Positions 25,626-34,527 of a DNA stretch of 57,746 nucleotides are shown in pieces. Position 1 is the first letter of the stretch. Each line of letters begins with the position of its first letter. The notes beneath the pieces were generated by a model. It saw nothing but the letters and a program-made list of their open reading frames with translations. It had not been told where the DNA came from and did no database searches. This DNA is from Chitinispirillales bacterium (GTDB lineage: Bacteria; Fibrobacterota; Chitinivibrionia; Chitinivibrionales; Chitinispirillaceae). The DNA lies in the NCBI GenBank assembly GCA_031254105.1, contig JAIRVB010000032.1, positions 1-57,746 of the forward strand, given 5' to 3'. A program made the position numbers and the translations under genes.

Positions 25626-25844
25626 ATGGCAGAGCAGCACCGGGGAATATCCCTTAAACCTTCCGCCAAGCCGCAGCTTATTCTCGTAAGAGCTCCGGAA
25701 ACAGGAATCCCTCAGTACATCTCATGCGCGGCCGGCTTGTACCGTAAGTTGATAGTCTTTACCATAGTTACCGCGGCCGCGGCTCTTGCCGTAACTCTCA
25801 ATATTGTGTTTGCCGCAAAAAGAAAACATCAATTAAGAACCTGA
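25626..25844 (+). CDS. Small single-pass membrane protein
   Basis: A 72-residue protein from an ATG with AAAGGAA about 10 bases upstream. The N-terminal 35 residues are polar; one membrane helix follows (LIVFTIVTAAAALAVTLNIVF), then a basic tail KRKHQLRT. No family recognised. It ends 20 bases before the methyltransferase gene, so they may be co-transcribed. A longer in-frame reading from 25440 lacks a ribosome-binding site. Confidence 0.55.
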   Translation: MAEQHRGISLKPSAKPQLILVRAPETGIPQYISCAAGLYRKLIVFTIVTAAAALAVTLNIVFAAKRKHQLRT

Positions 25845-25864
25845 TTAATCAGAGATAAACCATA

Positions 25865-26503
25865 GTGAGCGGTGGGAAGTGCAGGCTCTGCTGTTTTGGT
25901 CGGCTTGACTTAGTTTGTCAGAATAAACGCAGAGCCTTTTTTATTTGTGAGAGCTGTGGGTTAATCACCGTTCCGCAAGAATATTGGTTAAGTGTTGATG
26001 ATGAGAAGAGACGTTACAGCCTGCATAATAACAGTATCTCAAATGATGGATATGTAAAATTTCTCTCGTGTATGGTTGATGAGGTTCAAAAACTTTGCGT
26101 TCCAGGGAGCGGTGTGCTTGACTTTGGCAGCGGGGAGGAAGCTGCGCTTTGTCAGCTCCTCAGTAAAAAAGGTATAAACTGTTACGCTTATGATCCGCTC
26201 TTTTGTAAAAATTTACAGGATAACGGTTCCGGTTTTGATATTATCATCTTATGTGAGGTTATTGAGCATATCAGAGATATCAGGGCTGAGCTTGAATTGA
26301 TCAACAAACATTTATCTGAAGATGGAAAAGTAATATTGCGGACGCAAACCTGCGGCGATATTACAAAATTTGCGGGATGGTGGTATGCGCAAGATCTTAC
26401 TCACATCAATTTTTTCAATCAAAAGTCACTTAAGGCAGCTGCGGGGTTGTTGAATAAGCGGCTTTGCCGGACAGAGCATTCTGATATTTTTGTGCTGAGA
26501 TAG
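25865..26503 (+). CDS. Class I SAM-dependent methyltransferase with N-terminal zinc-ribbon
   Basis: A 212-residue protein starting at GTG. The N-terminus has two Cys pairs (CRLC at about 6-9; CESC at about 28-31), likely a zinc ribbon as in Methyltransf_23 proteins. The Rossmann core has GSGVLDFGSGEEAALCQLL (motif I), FDIIILCEVIEHI (motif IV-like) and LSEDGKVILRTQT. The late segment WWYAQDLTHINFFNQKSL is typical of methyltransferases of this group acting on sugars, lipids or quinone-like acceptors. The substrate is unknown; no biosynthetic cluster is adjacent. Confidence 0.82.
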   Translation: MSGGKCRLCCFGRLDLVCQNKRRAFFICESCGLITVPQEYWLSVDDEKRRYSLHNNSISNDGYVKFLSCMVDEVQKLCVPGSGVLDFGSGEEAALCQLLSKKGINCYAYDPLFCKNLQDNGSGFDIIILCEVIEHIRDIRAELELINKHLSEDGKVILRTQTCGDITKFAGWWYAQDLTHINFFNQKSLKAAAGLLNKRLCRTEHSDIFVLR

Positions 26504-26650
26504 CCGGTATCCCCATTGGGGCTGCCGGCTGCCGCCTGTGTCCGTGTTTCATAAGTCAATAGCATGCCGAATACTGATGTTTGTAAAAGGCGCAGCGCCC
26601 GCGGGTCGTTCCCAGCGGCGGATTTGGGACAGTCCGTATCTCATGCGTCT

Positions 26651-27619
26651 CTAATCTTCTTCTCTGAACAGATCCAGAAACCGTTTCTCATACAGATCAA
26701 ATATCTTCCATTTATCAAGCTCATGCTTTAGCTCTTTTGCCTTATCCTTATTTTTGTTCTTGGCTACTTCGCTGAAGAGGTGTTCAATTTTGTTCATAAC
26801 ATATTCAGGGATTTTTTCTTCAGCGGGTTTTGACGGAACTTCCTCTTTCGGCGTAAACTCTTCACCTTCGCTGTTAAACATCCCTTCGTTGTCTTCTGTC
26901 ATTGAGGGAAACACCTGCCGCAGCCGTTCCTCGATATCCGCGTATGTCGCTTCATATTCATCACTCGCTTTTTCAAGCTCAGCAGTGTTGATGCTGAAGC
27001 TGGCGGCTTTTGATAATGCCTGTACTATTGCGAGAGAGCCTTTAGGGTAAACAATAGCTCCCGCGTAGGATGGGATAGTCGCTAATATGCAGGCGGCTTC
27101 AATATCCCGGGACGCGGCGATGCCGAGCAGCAGCCCGTTTAGTCCGCTTATATATCCCTCCTGCATTGGTTCTATTCCGTAGCTTTCCAGATCGCTTAGA
27201 AGCCGCAGATTGTTTGCGGCCGCAAAAACTTTTGACTCCGATTTAAAGCTCATAGGGTAGGGGAACGCGGCTGCCGTAAAAATTCGCCTCGCTTTAATTT
27301 TATGAGCGACATCAAGAACAGCCTGAGCGACTGTAATCGCGTCCGATCCGACCATTTGCAGACTGCTCTCGAAAAAGACCATATTGGGATCATGCTGTTC
27401 AAGAAACAAACTCTTTGGTATTTCAGGGAAACTTACAAGTCCGCGTGAGACTATCACCTCTTCGGGCGAGTAAAAGGGGGTCATATCAAGCTCCGCAAAC
27501 AGGTGAGCTCCTACGCTTTTGCGGATATATTCCATTGCGGTCAGTCCCACATCACCCATTCCGGGCCATGCGGCGAACATTACCGGAGGCTTGTCAAAGT
27601 GCAGCATTTCATCGCCCAT
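26651..27619 (-). CDS. PAC2 family protein
   Basis: A 322-residue protein with the PAC2 (proteasome-assembly-chaperone-like) fold. The N-terminus is PPVMFAAWPGMGDVGLTAME (the 'GWPGMGNVG' motif). The middle part has ARRIFTAAAFPYPMSF and the GLNGLLLGIAA segment, and a C-terminal extension carries a charged helix. The bacterial homologues have no settled function; there is no proteasome gene here. The C-terminal 80 residues are Glu/Lys rich and probably coiled-coil. The ATG is at 27619. Region 27620-28092 between this gene and pal is gene-poor. Confidence 0.8.
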   Translation of the reverse strand: MGDEMLHFDKPPVMFAAWPGMGDVGLTAMEYIRKSVGAHLFAELDMTPFYSPEEVIVSRGLVSFPEIPKSLFLEQHDPNMVFFESSLQMVGSDAITVAQAVLDVAHKIKARRIFTAAAFPYPMSFKSESKVFAAANNLRLLSDLESYGIEPMQEGYISGLNGLLLGIAASRDIEAACILATIPSYAGAIVYPKGSLAIVQALSKAASFSINTAELEKASDEYEATYADIEERLRQVFPSMTEDNEGMFNSEGEEFTPKEEVPSKPAEEKIPEYVMNKIEHLFSEVAKNKNKDKAKELKHELDKWKIFDLYEKRFLDLFREED

Positions 27620-28005
27620 CTGGTTAGCTTCCTCTCTAAAGGATAGGGTTTGCCGTAATCAGCAAACCCTAAAAGCTTCACAAAGCAGGATAACGCAAAT
27701 CATATACCGTAATACAGGCGCCGCTCTGTCCTGCCTATTAATATGTTTTCCCTGTACGGATACCCTCGCGGCAGCATCTAGATTTTCACCTGGTATTGTA
27801 ACCCCAATTTTCCATTAGCCCGTCTCCGCGTTCCTTCAGAGCGTGGAGATGGAGAATCAACAGATTATTCTATGGGCCCATTAGAAAATAATTTGACGAG
27901 GAAGCAAGAGAAAGCTCTAATAGATAATTTGGGTTTAAAAATATGTGTGAATATTATGTATATGCGCGGATTATTGTGCGCTCACACATTTTGGGGTGCG
28001 GGATA

Positions 28006-28026
28006 GGGCAGCCGCGAGGGCTGCCC
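28006..28026. other. GC-rich hairpin in a 473-bp gene-poor gap
   Basis: GGGCAGCC-GCGAG-GGCTGCCC (stem 8 bp) lies between pal and the PAC2 gene. No T-tract follows on either strand, so terminator function is doubtful. The gap 27620-28092 also holds a 44-codon open frame from 27872 whose start reads LTRKQEKALIDNL. It may be the remains of a small gene. Confidence 0.45.
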
Positions 28027-28092
28027 GTATGGGAATATGGGAAAATTTTGCGTATTATGTGTACCGCGCGCGGATGACCGAAAGCATCGTCC

Positions 28093-28635
28093 CTACTTGC
28101 CGATAATACGCCACTCAACCCGGCGGTTTTTGCTGTGGCAGGGATCATCGCCGTCGCAATTGGGATTTGCGGGACGCTCCTTGCCGTAAGAGGTCAACTC
28201 AAGCCTTGCGCCGTTAATGCCGTAAGTAACAAGGTAATTGCGAACCGCCTGTGCTCTGGATTCCCCAAGACCTACGTTGTACTGCGACGTTCCGCGCTCA
28301 TCGGCGTGGCCCTCAGCCATAACACGCAGGTTTAAATGTTCCTTCATCGCGGCAGCGGCCTTTTCTAAAGAAGCGGTTGCTGCCGGGCTCAGCGTAAACT
28401 GGTCATATTCAAAGTAGACCGTCTCAAAGGCTTTTCTGACAACCTCATCAACATCAACCTCAAGAAAGCTGTCAGGTTCCGCGAAAGTGTGTACCGGTTC
28501 CGGCGCTGTTTCAACCGTTTCCGCCGCGGGCGGCGGCGGGGGTTCCGGCGTAACCGTAACGCCTTTTTTACCGCACCCCGACACAACCGCAAGTGTTAAG
28601 GTAAGGATAACTAACCGTTTAAGTACTTTGTTCAC
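28093..28635 (-). CDS. pal: Peptidoglycan-associated lipoprotein
   Basis: An outer-membrane lipoprotein of the Tol-Pal system that ties the outer membrane to peptidoglycan. I prefer the GTG at 28635 because GGAGG lies six bases upstream; the ATG at 28650 would contain that site. The signal peptide ends in the lipobox VVSGC. A Pro-rich linker and a TFAEPDSFLEVDVDEVVR helix precede the OmpA-like domain: TVYFEYDQFTLSP, MAEGHADERGTSQYN, LGESRAQAVRNYL and the C-terminal NRRVEWRI. The domain has the conserved Asp/Arg set for diaminopimelate binding (HADERG, R-R). tolB and tolA are not adjacent. Confidence 0.92.
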   Translation of the reverse strand: MNKVLKRLVILTLTLAVVSGCGKKGVTVTPEPPPPPAAETVETAPEPVHTFAEPDSFLEVDVDEVVRKAFETVYFEYDQFTLSPAATASLEKAAAAMKEHLNLRVMAEGHADERGTSQYNVGLGESRAQAVRNYLVTYGINGARLELTSYGKERPANPNCDGDDPCHSKNRRVEWRIIGK

Positions 28636-28867
28636 TCTATGCCTCCGCATTTAAGATTAAGAGATAATGTGATTTCAATCAGTAGCGGTGAAACTATGTT
28701 CTGATCACATTTTTACCGTTTTCTAATTAAATATATTACCAAGAAAAGATTAGAATCAACTTTTTTTGTTGTAATTATCGGTTTGCGTATATTTTTGGGA
28801 GAAGTTAAACGCGTCTTTACTCTAAAAAAGAGAGCATTGGAAGAGTATATCTATTATCTTTGAATCT

Positions 28868-29896
28868 ATGAATAATCTACATCTTCCTTCAAATGAATAC
28901 GGATTGATCCGGCGTATTCAAAAATTTCTTCCCTCCATCCCCCGTACACAGACATCATACGAGGAGATGATCGGGGATGACGCCGCCATACGGCTAAACA
29001 GCATATTAGGCGAGAGGCTTGTCATCACAGCTGATATCTCGGTTGAAAATGTTCATTTCTCTTTATCCGCAATGAGCCTTGAAGAGGTTGGGTACAGGGC
29101 AATGGTTAGCAATTTAAGCGACTGCGCCGCGATGGGAGCGCTGCCCGACAGCGCGCTTGTGCAGCTTGTTTTCCCTAAAAACTGTCCGGATGTGGGCGCT
29201 TGCGTCGAAAACGTTTATAAGGGAATCGGCGCGGCATGCGCCAGGTGGAGGTTTCCGGTTGTAGGCGGTGATCTTTCGGGAGGAAGCGAGTGGACAATCG
29301 GCATTACGCTGATAGGCTCCGCCGCTCCGGAGCAGCGGGTGGTAAAGCGTACAGGTATCTGCGCCGGAGATGTTTTGTGGGTCACGGGGATGCCCGGGGA
29401 GAGCGCTGCGGGACTCGCCGTTCTTTCACGCTTTGGCCGCGATGAAAAGTATAGGAAATTTATAAACGCTCATATCTCACCGGTTCCGAGAATACAGGAG
29501 GGCCGCAGCCTGGCGTCCTGCCCGCAGGTGCATTCGATGATGGATCTTTCCGATGGGTTATCCAAGGATATAGCCACACTGTGTTTTGACAATAATTTAG
29601 GTTTTCTTTTTGATAAAGCGGATGAGGAGTATGTGTCTTCAGATATGTCATCTTTAGCTTCTGAGCTTGGTTTGGACTGGAAAGAGTGGTTTTTCCATGG
29701 CGGGGAGGAATATGAACTTCTCTTTGCCTGCGACTCTTCATTTGATATCAGCTTACTGAAAAGATTTGATGATATTGAGCCGCTGCGGCTTGGTTTTTTT
29801 ACCGCTGAGTTTTCAGGGGTGCGCCTGAAACAGGGCGGCTCTTCGGTCGAACTGCCAAGACTTGGTTGGGATCACGCCAGAGTCGATCAGACCTGA
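28868..29896 (+). CDS. thiL: Thiamine-monophosphate kinase
   Basis: Phosphorylates thiamine monophosphate to thiamine diphosphate with ATP. The AIR-synthase/PurM-like fold is recognised by the N-terminal EYGLIRRI, the metal-binding IGDDAA, the N-terminal domain motif VSNLSDCAAMGALPD, VVGGDLSGG, WVTGMPGES, MMDLSDGLSKD and the C-terminal GGEEYELLFA. The length of 342 is normal for the family (about 320-350). It is a single gene; no other thiamine genes or TPP riboswitch are visible nearby. Confidence 0.92.
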   Translation: MNNLHLPSNEYGLIRRIQKFLPSIPRTQTSYEEMIGDDAAIRLNSILGERLVITADISVENVHFSLSAMSLEEVGYRAMVSNLSDCAAMGALPDSALVQLVFPKNCPDVGACVENVYKGIGAACARWRFPVVGGDLSGGSEWTIGITLIGSAAPEQRVVKRTGICAGDVLWVTGMPGESAAGLAVLSRFGRDEKYRKFINAHISPVPRIQEGRSLASCPQVHSMMDLSDGLSKDIATLCFDNNLGFLFDKADEEYVSSDMSSLASELGLDWKEWFFHGGEEYELLFACDSSFDISLLKRFDDIEPLRLGFFTAEFSGVRLKQGGSSVELPRLGWDHARVDQT

Positions 29897-30255
29897 GTAA
29901 TTTGTCAAAAAATAATATAGTATTTGTAAATAACATTCTAAGATATACTCAACTACTCCCGTTTGATACAGTTTGTTATATCCCATAAATCAAAATATAT
30001 CATTAAAAAGACTCTTTTTAAGTGGAATTACTATAACATGCACGCTGTCTCAAATAAAAATCTCCCGCCCGCAATTTAATTACCCAAAAACTGGCCCCCG
30101 TCTTGCTGCAACATGTATTTTTATATTTCTATTCTGAACCGTATAACTGCCGCAACGGCAACGCGTTGTTAATAAGGGAGGGTGCGGTAAAGGTGCCTGT
30201 ACCTGCGGGTATTAGAGCGGTTTTGTCTTAATCATCACAGGAGATAGATAGCGGA
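29897..30255. other. Intergenic region before the protease gene
   Basis: About 360 bases, A/T-rich at first and more mixed after 30120. A small hairpin, AGGT-GCCTGT-ACCT, lies near 30190. No gene or RNA was recognised; it should contain the promoter for the downstream protease. Confidence 0.4.
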
Positions 30256-32142
30256 ATGAAAGATTCAACAGATCAGCGGCAGTCCCGCAAAGTTTTCACC
30301 GGAATTCCCATGATGGGACTGGTAGTGCTGATAGTGGCTTTTGTGGGTCTTGTGGTAGATTCGACTAAGGCCGGCGGAGATAATTTTTTCGCTGATGTTA
30401 TGCGTATGGACAATGTCGCTGCGAGAATCCATCAGAACTATGTCAATGATGTCTCCTCCAAGGATCTGGTAGACAACGCTATAAAGGGGATGATGAATGC
30501 TCTTGACCCTCATACTACCTACTTTGAGGCGAAGGAGTATGAGGATTTGCGTGTACAGACTGAGGGGAAGTTTGGCGGCTTGGGGATTCAGATCTCCATA
30601 AGAGATAAAGTTCTCACTGTTATGACTCCGATATCGGGTACTCCCGCGCACAGGGCCGGGATACAGTCAGGCGACCAGATAATAAGAATTGACGGCGCTT
30701 CTACGCGGGGGATTACAACAGATAAAGCAGTGAGCAAGCTGCGGGGTGAGCCGGGTACAACGGTTAATATTCTTATAAGACGTAAGGGTGAGGCGCAGGA
30801 TCTGGAGTATACGATAAAAAGAGAGATCATCCATCTGAAGTCGGTTCCTTTTTACGGAATTCTTGAGAACGATATAGGATATGTGGTTCTGCAGCAGTTC
30901 TCTCAGGACGCGGGCGCTGAGATTGAAAAGGCAATAAAAGAGCTTCTCAAAAAGAATATAAAGGGACTTGTGTTTGACTTGCGCCATAATCCCGGAGGTC
31001 TCTTGCCTCAGTCAATTGAGGTTTCTGAGAAATTTTTGCCGCGCCGTTCTCTGGTGGTTTCTACTAAGGGCAGAGTGCGCAATCAGAATAAGGAGTTTCA
31101 CTCCTCCTCTAATCCGGTGCTGCCTGCGGATATGCCGCTTGTAGTGATGGTTGACCGCGCTTCAGCGAGCGCTTCAGAGATTGTTGCGGGAGCGATTCAG
31201 GATTGGGACAGGGGTATTATTGTGGGAGACACCACATTTGGAAAAGGTTCCGTGCAGAGTGTTTTGCCTCTTGACGCCGCAAACCATCTTAAGATCACGA
31301 CCGCTTTTTATTACACTCCTGCCGGAAGGTGTATAAACCGCGCGGAAAATTTTATCCGTAAGGATGCGGACGGAGAGGACGAAACGGAAGAACTTGAGGA
31401 AGAGCATGAGGGTAAATCACCAGATCCCAAAGAGAAGCAAAAAGCTGATGCCGACACTACGGTTTACCGTACAAAAGGGGGCAGGACAGTGTATGGCGGC
31501 GGCGGGATTGTTCCCGACACTATCGTAGAGCGAAAAATTCTTGATATGCCGGTGCGCGCTCTGCTTATTAAGGATATGTTTTTCCAATTTGCGAATAACG
31601 AATATGTGAAGCTCCAGAAGCGTAATGTCAAACTCACACCCGGCTTTCAGGTAGATGAAGCGATGATGAAAGACTTTTATGATTTCCTGGATTCGACTCA
31701 ATTTACATACCAGAGTCTGGCGCAGCTTCAGTTCAATGAGTTTAAGAAAAGAAGCGGGATTATAGAGGATACCGCGGCGTCAAAAGAGAAGAATCTTCAA
31801 CATCTGGAGCTTCCGAAGCTCAGCGCGGCTGAACTTAAAACCCTAAAAGCTTCAGCGGAGCAGATGGATCTTGTTCTCGCTGAGGAGAGCAAAAGGGCTC
31901 TTAAGGAAAATGACGCTGAGATCAGGCGTTTTGTACGCAACGCTCTTCTTATAAGAGAGTTCGGGCAGGATAATGAAGCGGTATACCGCGCAAAGCTCGC
32001 GCATGATGAACAACTCGCGGCAGCGATGAGTATTTTGATAAATAAAAATACGTATTCCCGTCTGTTAAAACAGCCGACGTCCGCTAAGCAGGGAACAGAA
32101 AATAAAGCCCCGGCGAAACAGGGAACAGGAAAAAAGAAATAG
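30256..32142 (+). CDS. S41 family C-terminal processing peptidase
   Basis: A periplasmic serine protease of the CtpA/Prc type, 628 residues. One N-terminal membrane anchor (MMGLVVLIVAFVGLVV) precedes a helical segment (NYVNDVSSKDLVDNAIKGMM, LDPHTTYF). A PDZ domain follows (FGGLGIQISIRD, GIQSGDQIIRIDG), then the peptidase core with LRHNPGGLL, the nucleophile Ser in ASASASEIVAGA and the general-base Lys in FGKGSVQ. The C-terminal 250 residues are charged and helical, longer than CtpA and closer to Prc. Typical roles are processing of envelope proteins and control of peptidoglycan hydrolases. It is followed by a PpiD-like foldase, both being envelope quality-control proteins. Confidence 0.92.
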   Translation: MKDSTDQRQSRKVFTGIPMMGLVVLIVAFVGLVVDSTKAGGDNFFADVMRMDNVAARIHQNYVNDVSSKDLVDNAIKGMMNALDPHTTYFEAKEYEDLRVQTEGKFGGLGIQISIRDKVLTVMTPISGTPAHRAGIQSGDQIIRIDGASTRGITTDKAVSKLRGEPGTTVNILIRRKGEAQDLEYTIKREIIHLKSVPFYGILENDIGYVVLQQFSQDAGAEIEKAIKELLKKNIKGLVFDLRHNPGGLLPQSIEVSEKFLPRRSLVVSTKGRVRNQNKEFHSSSNPVLPADMPLVVMVDRASASASEIVAGAIQDWDRGIIVGDTTFGKGSVQSVLPLDAANHLKITTAFYYTPAGRCINRAENFIRKDADGEDETEELEEEHEGKSPDPKEKQKADADTTVYRTKGGRTVYGGGGIVPDTIVERKILDMPVRALLIKDMFFQFANNEYVKLQKRNVKLTPGFQVDEAMMKDFYDFLDSTQFTYQSLAQLQFNEFKKRSGIIEDTAASKEKNLQHLELPKLSAAELKTLKASAEQMDLVLAEESKRALKENDAEIRRFVRNALLIREFGQDNEAVYRAKLAHDEQLAAAMSILINKNTYSRLLKQPTSAKQGTENKAPAKQGTGKKK

Positions 32143-32503
32143 GGATAAGAACACGGGAGATGGCTGTTCCGGCGCCTGCGCTGTCCTCTCCTGTGGATGG
32201 GAATTAAAGACTGCAAACAGTGTCTCGCTTTCAGGGAGGATGAAAAAGGGATTCTGCCGACAGCAGTGTACCTCATCTGATGCGGCATTTAATATTTTTA
32301 TTAGTCTGTAGGTTTTTTATCCTGCCTTTGACGTTTACGTTTAACGGCAGCGCTTTAAAAGTCCCTCTTTTTAAGGGGGATTGAAAGGGGTTTAATATAG
32401 CGGGACGTTGCTGGGTGTCCCCGCGGAGGGGTTGGCGGAGACTTCCCCTTATATTCTGACTTTGATTTTTATCTTTTAATCTTAATAATTTAATGGGGTT
32501 TGT
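32143..32503. other. Intergenic region with weak hairpin
   Basis: Holds a TCCCTC-loop-AGGGGGAT hairpin near 32359-32382 followed by GAAAGGGGTTTAAT, a possible weak terminator for the protease gene. No gene was seen. Confidence 0.35.
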
Positions 32504-34324
32504 ATGATTAATAAAATGCGGGAAATCGCTCCGGTTATGATGCTTGTTATCATAATCGCGTTTGTCGGCGGAACAATTTTTCTTGATTGGGGTATGAATG
32601 TTACTGGGCAGGGCAGGGCTACAAGCGCCGGGAAGATCAACGGTAAAGAAGTACCGCTTGAATATTTTGACCGTCTTGTGAGCATGGAGCGTTTACGGAT
32701 GCAGGAGTTGACGCAGAATGTTTCCGCGCATCAGTACCGCATGATTCCCCGTCAGGTATGGAATCAGGAGGTGAACAGGGTTCTTCTTGAGGATGTGATT
32801 AAGTCAATGAAGCTCGGTTCCACCGATGACGTGGTTTTTGAATACCTGAAGCGCAATCCGATTCCGGGGCTTGATACCGCGTCGATATTTCAAACAGACG
32901 GCCGTTTTGATACAACAAAATATGTTCAGTGGCTTAATACCCCTCAGACTTACTCTATGTATCCGTGGATGATGGATATCGAAAAACAGGTAAGGGAGCA
33001 GATTTTGCCGGGTATCAAACTAGAAGGGCTTTTAAAGGCCGGCGCGTTTATTTCTTCCGCGGAGCTTGCCTATGATCATGGCCTGAGAAACAATAAGGCC
33101 GCTTTTGAGTTTGTTAAGATTGATATACCAAAATTCCGTAATGCGGACGCTGAGGTAAGCGATAAAATGGTGAGAGATTACTATTCCGCCAATCAGGGCC
33201 GCTTTCAACAGGATGAACAGGCTGAACTTTATTTTGTAAAGATTGACAAAACCGCTACTCAAAAGGATGAGTTGGAAAATCTTAATGAGATTAAAAGTGT
33301 AAAAAGCAGGATTGAGTCGGGTGAGTATACGTTTGAGGATGCCGCGCAGGCTGAATCTGACGATGAGGGAAGCGCTATGAAAGGCGGTTCATTGGGGTGG
33401 TTCGGCAAAGGGGCAATGGTGCCTGAATTTGAAGCGGCCGCGTTTGCTTTGGAACCGGGAGTCATATCCGATCCTGTAAAAACGACGTATGGTTACCATA
33501 TAATAAAAGTTGACGAAAGAAGCGAAGAGAATGGTGAGATAAAGGTGAACGCCAGGCATATTCTTATGAAAAATTTTCCTTCGGACGAGACGCTTGACAG
33601 GCTGTCTGACAAAGCGGAAGACCTTGTAAAAGAGATGAAACAGAAAGGTTTCGTTGAGGCGGCCAAAGCTGACCCTTCGCTTACTTTAGACTCCACAGGG
33701 TTGTTTAAAAGAGGCGATTCTCCATCTAGGCTCGGATCTCTTTCCGGAGCCGGTTCGTTTGCGTTTAACCGCAAGCAGGGCGAGATTTCGGATGTTTTTG
33801 ATGATGAAAATACTTTCTATGTTCTTTCCGTAAAACAGCGTGTCAAAAAAGGAATCGCGCCGCTTGAGACTGTGCGCCCTCAGATTGTAGAGGCTATCAA
33901 AGATACGCTTGCAAAGCAGGAAGCTCAAAAGTTCGCGTCAGAAGTTCTCGAAAAAGTTAAAGTCGGCGTAGTTCTGGCTGAACTTGAGGCAAGCGACCCG
34001 CGTATAGTTACCGGATCAATAGAGGACGCGACAGCCGGCGGATATCTGCCTCAGCTCGGATACGCTTCAAAAGCCGCGAACGCGGCGCTAAATCTTGATG
34101 CCGGAAAAGTGTCGGGCCTTATTGAGGATCACAACAATATCTGTATTGTACGGGTTCTCAGCAAAAGTGATCCTGTAGAATTTAACCCTTCTGAACCCGC
34201 AATCGAACAGTTCGCGGAGATGACAAGAAACCAGAGGAAACAATCGGCATACAGCGAATGGTACCGCGGACTACAAAGCCAGGCAAAAATAGTCAACAAT
34301 GTTGACCAGTTTTATTTAGACTAA
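32504..34324 (+). CDS. PpiD-like peptidyl-prolyl isomerase/chaperone
   Basis: A 606-residue envelope foldase. One N-terminal membrane helix (PVMMLVIIIAFVGGTIFL) anchors it facing the periplasm. A SurA_N/PpiD_N-like helical domain follows (GKINGKEVPLEYFDRLVSME). A parvulin domain lies at about 235-345 (AELYFVKIDKTA, GEYTFEDAAQAESDD, GGSLGWFGKGAMVPEF, TTYGYHIIKVDE). A second, degenerate parvulin-like domain is at about 350-445 (NARHILMKNFPSDE, RKQGEISDVFDDENTFYVL). It should assist folding of exported proteins, which fits this exporter-rich region. SurA is the alternative name, but the N-terminal anchor favours PpiD. Confidence 0.85.
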   Translation: MINKMREIAPVMMLVIIIAFVGGTIFLDWGMNVTGQGRATSAGKINGKEVPLEYFDRLVSMERLRMQELTQNVSAHQYRMIPRQVWNQEVNRVLLEDVIKSMKLGSTDDVVFEYLKRNPIPGLDTASIFQTDGRFDTTKYVQWLNTPQTYSMYPWMMDIEKQVREQILPGIKLEGLLKAGAFISSAELAYDHGLRNNKAAFEFVKIDIPKFRNADAEVSDKMVRDYYSANQGRFQQDEQAELYFVKIDKTATQKDELENLNEIKSVKSRIESGEYTFEDAAQAESDDEGSAMKGGSLGWFGKGAMVPEFEAAAFALEPGVISDPVKTTYGYHIIKVDERSEENGEIKVNARHILMKNFPSDETLDRLSDKAEDLVKEMKQKGFVEAAKADPSLTLDSTGLFKRGDSPSRLGSLSGAGSFAFNRKQGEISDVFDDENTFYVLSVKQRVKKGIAPLETVRPQIVEAIKDTLAKQEAQKFASEVLEKVKVGVVLAELEASDPRIVTGSIEDATAGGYLPQLGYASKAANAALNLDAGKVSGLIEDHNNICIVRVLSKSDPVEFNPSEPAIEQFAEMTRNQRKQSAYSEWYRGLQSQAKIVNNVDQFYLD

Positions 34325-34417
34325 AAGATAAAGCTAAAAACTCAGAATTGAGAGTTGAGAACTCAGAATTGAACGGTGTGGGAAAGATAAATTGCCCATT
34401 GCGGTGATCATAATCAA

Positions 34418-34453
34418 AAGGTCCTGGGAGAATACCCCAGAACCTTTTTTTAT
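34418..34453 (+). terminator. Rho-independent terminator
   Basis: AAGGTCCTGGG, loop AGAATA, CCCCAGAACCTT followed by TTTTTTATC. It is the clearest intrinsic terminator in the window and lies about 95 bases after the PpiD-like gene. A word repeat (ACTCAGAATTGA type) occupies 34337-34372 just before it. Confidence 0.85.
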
Positions 34454-34527
34454 CTTAGAGAAAGAATTTCGGTACTTACGTACTTATCATTTTTTCTGAG
34501 CTATGAGTTCCAGTATGGAGATAATGC

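Noticed and set aside
27872-28006. 44-codon open frame beginning LTRKQEKALIDNL-like
   Set aside because: No ribosome-binding site and too short; noted only as a possible gene remnant.
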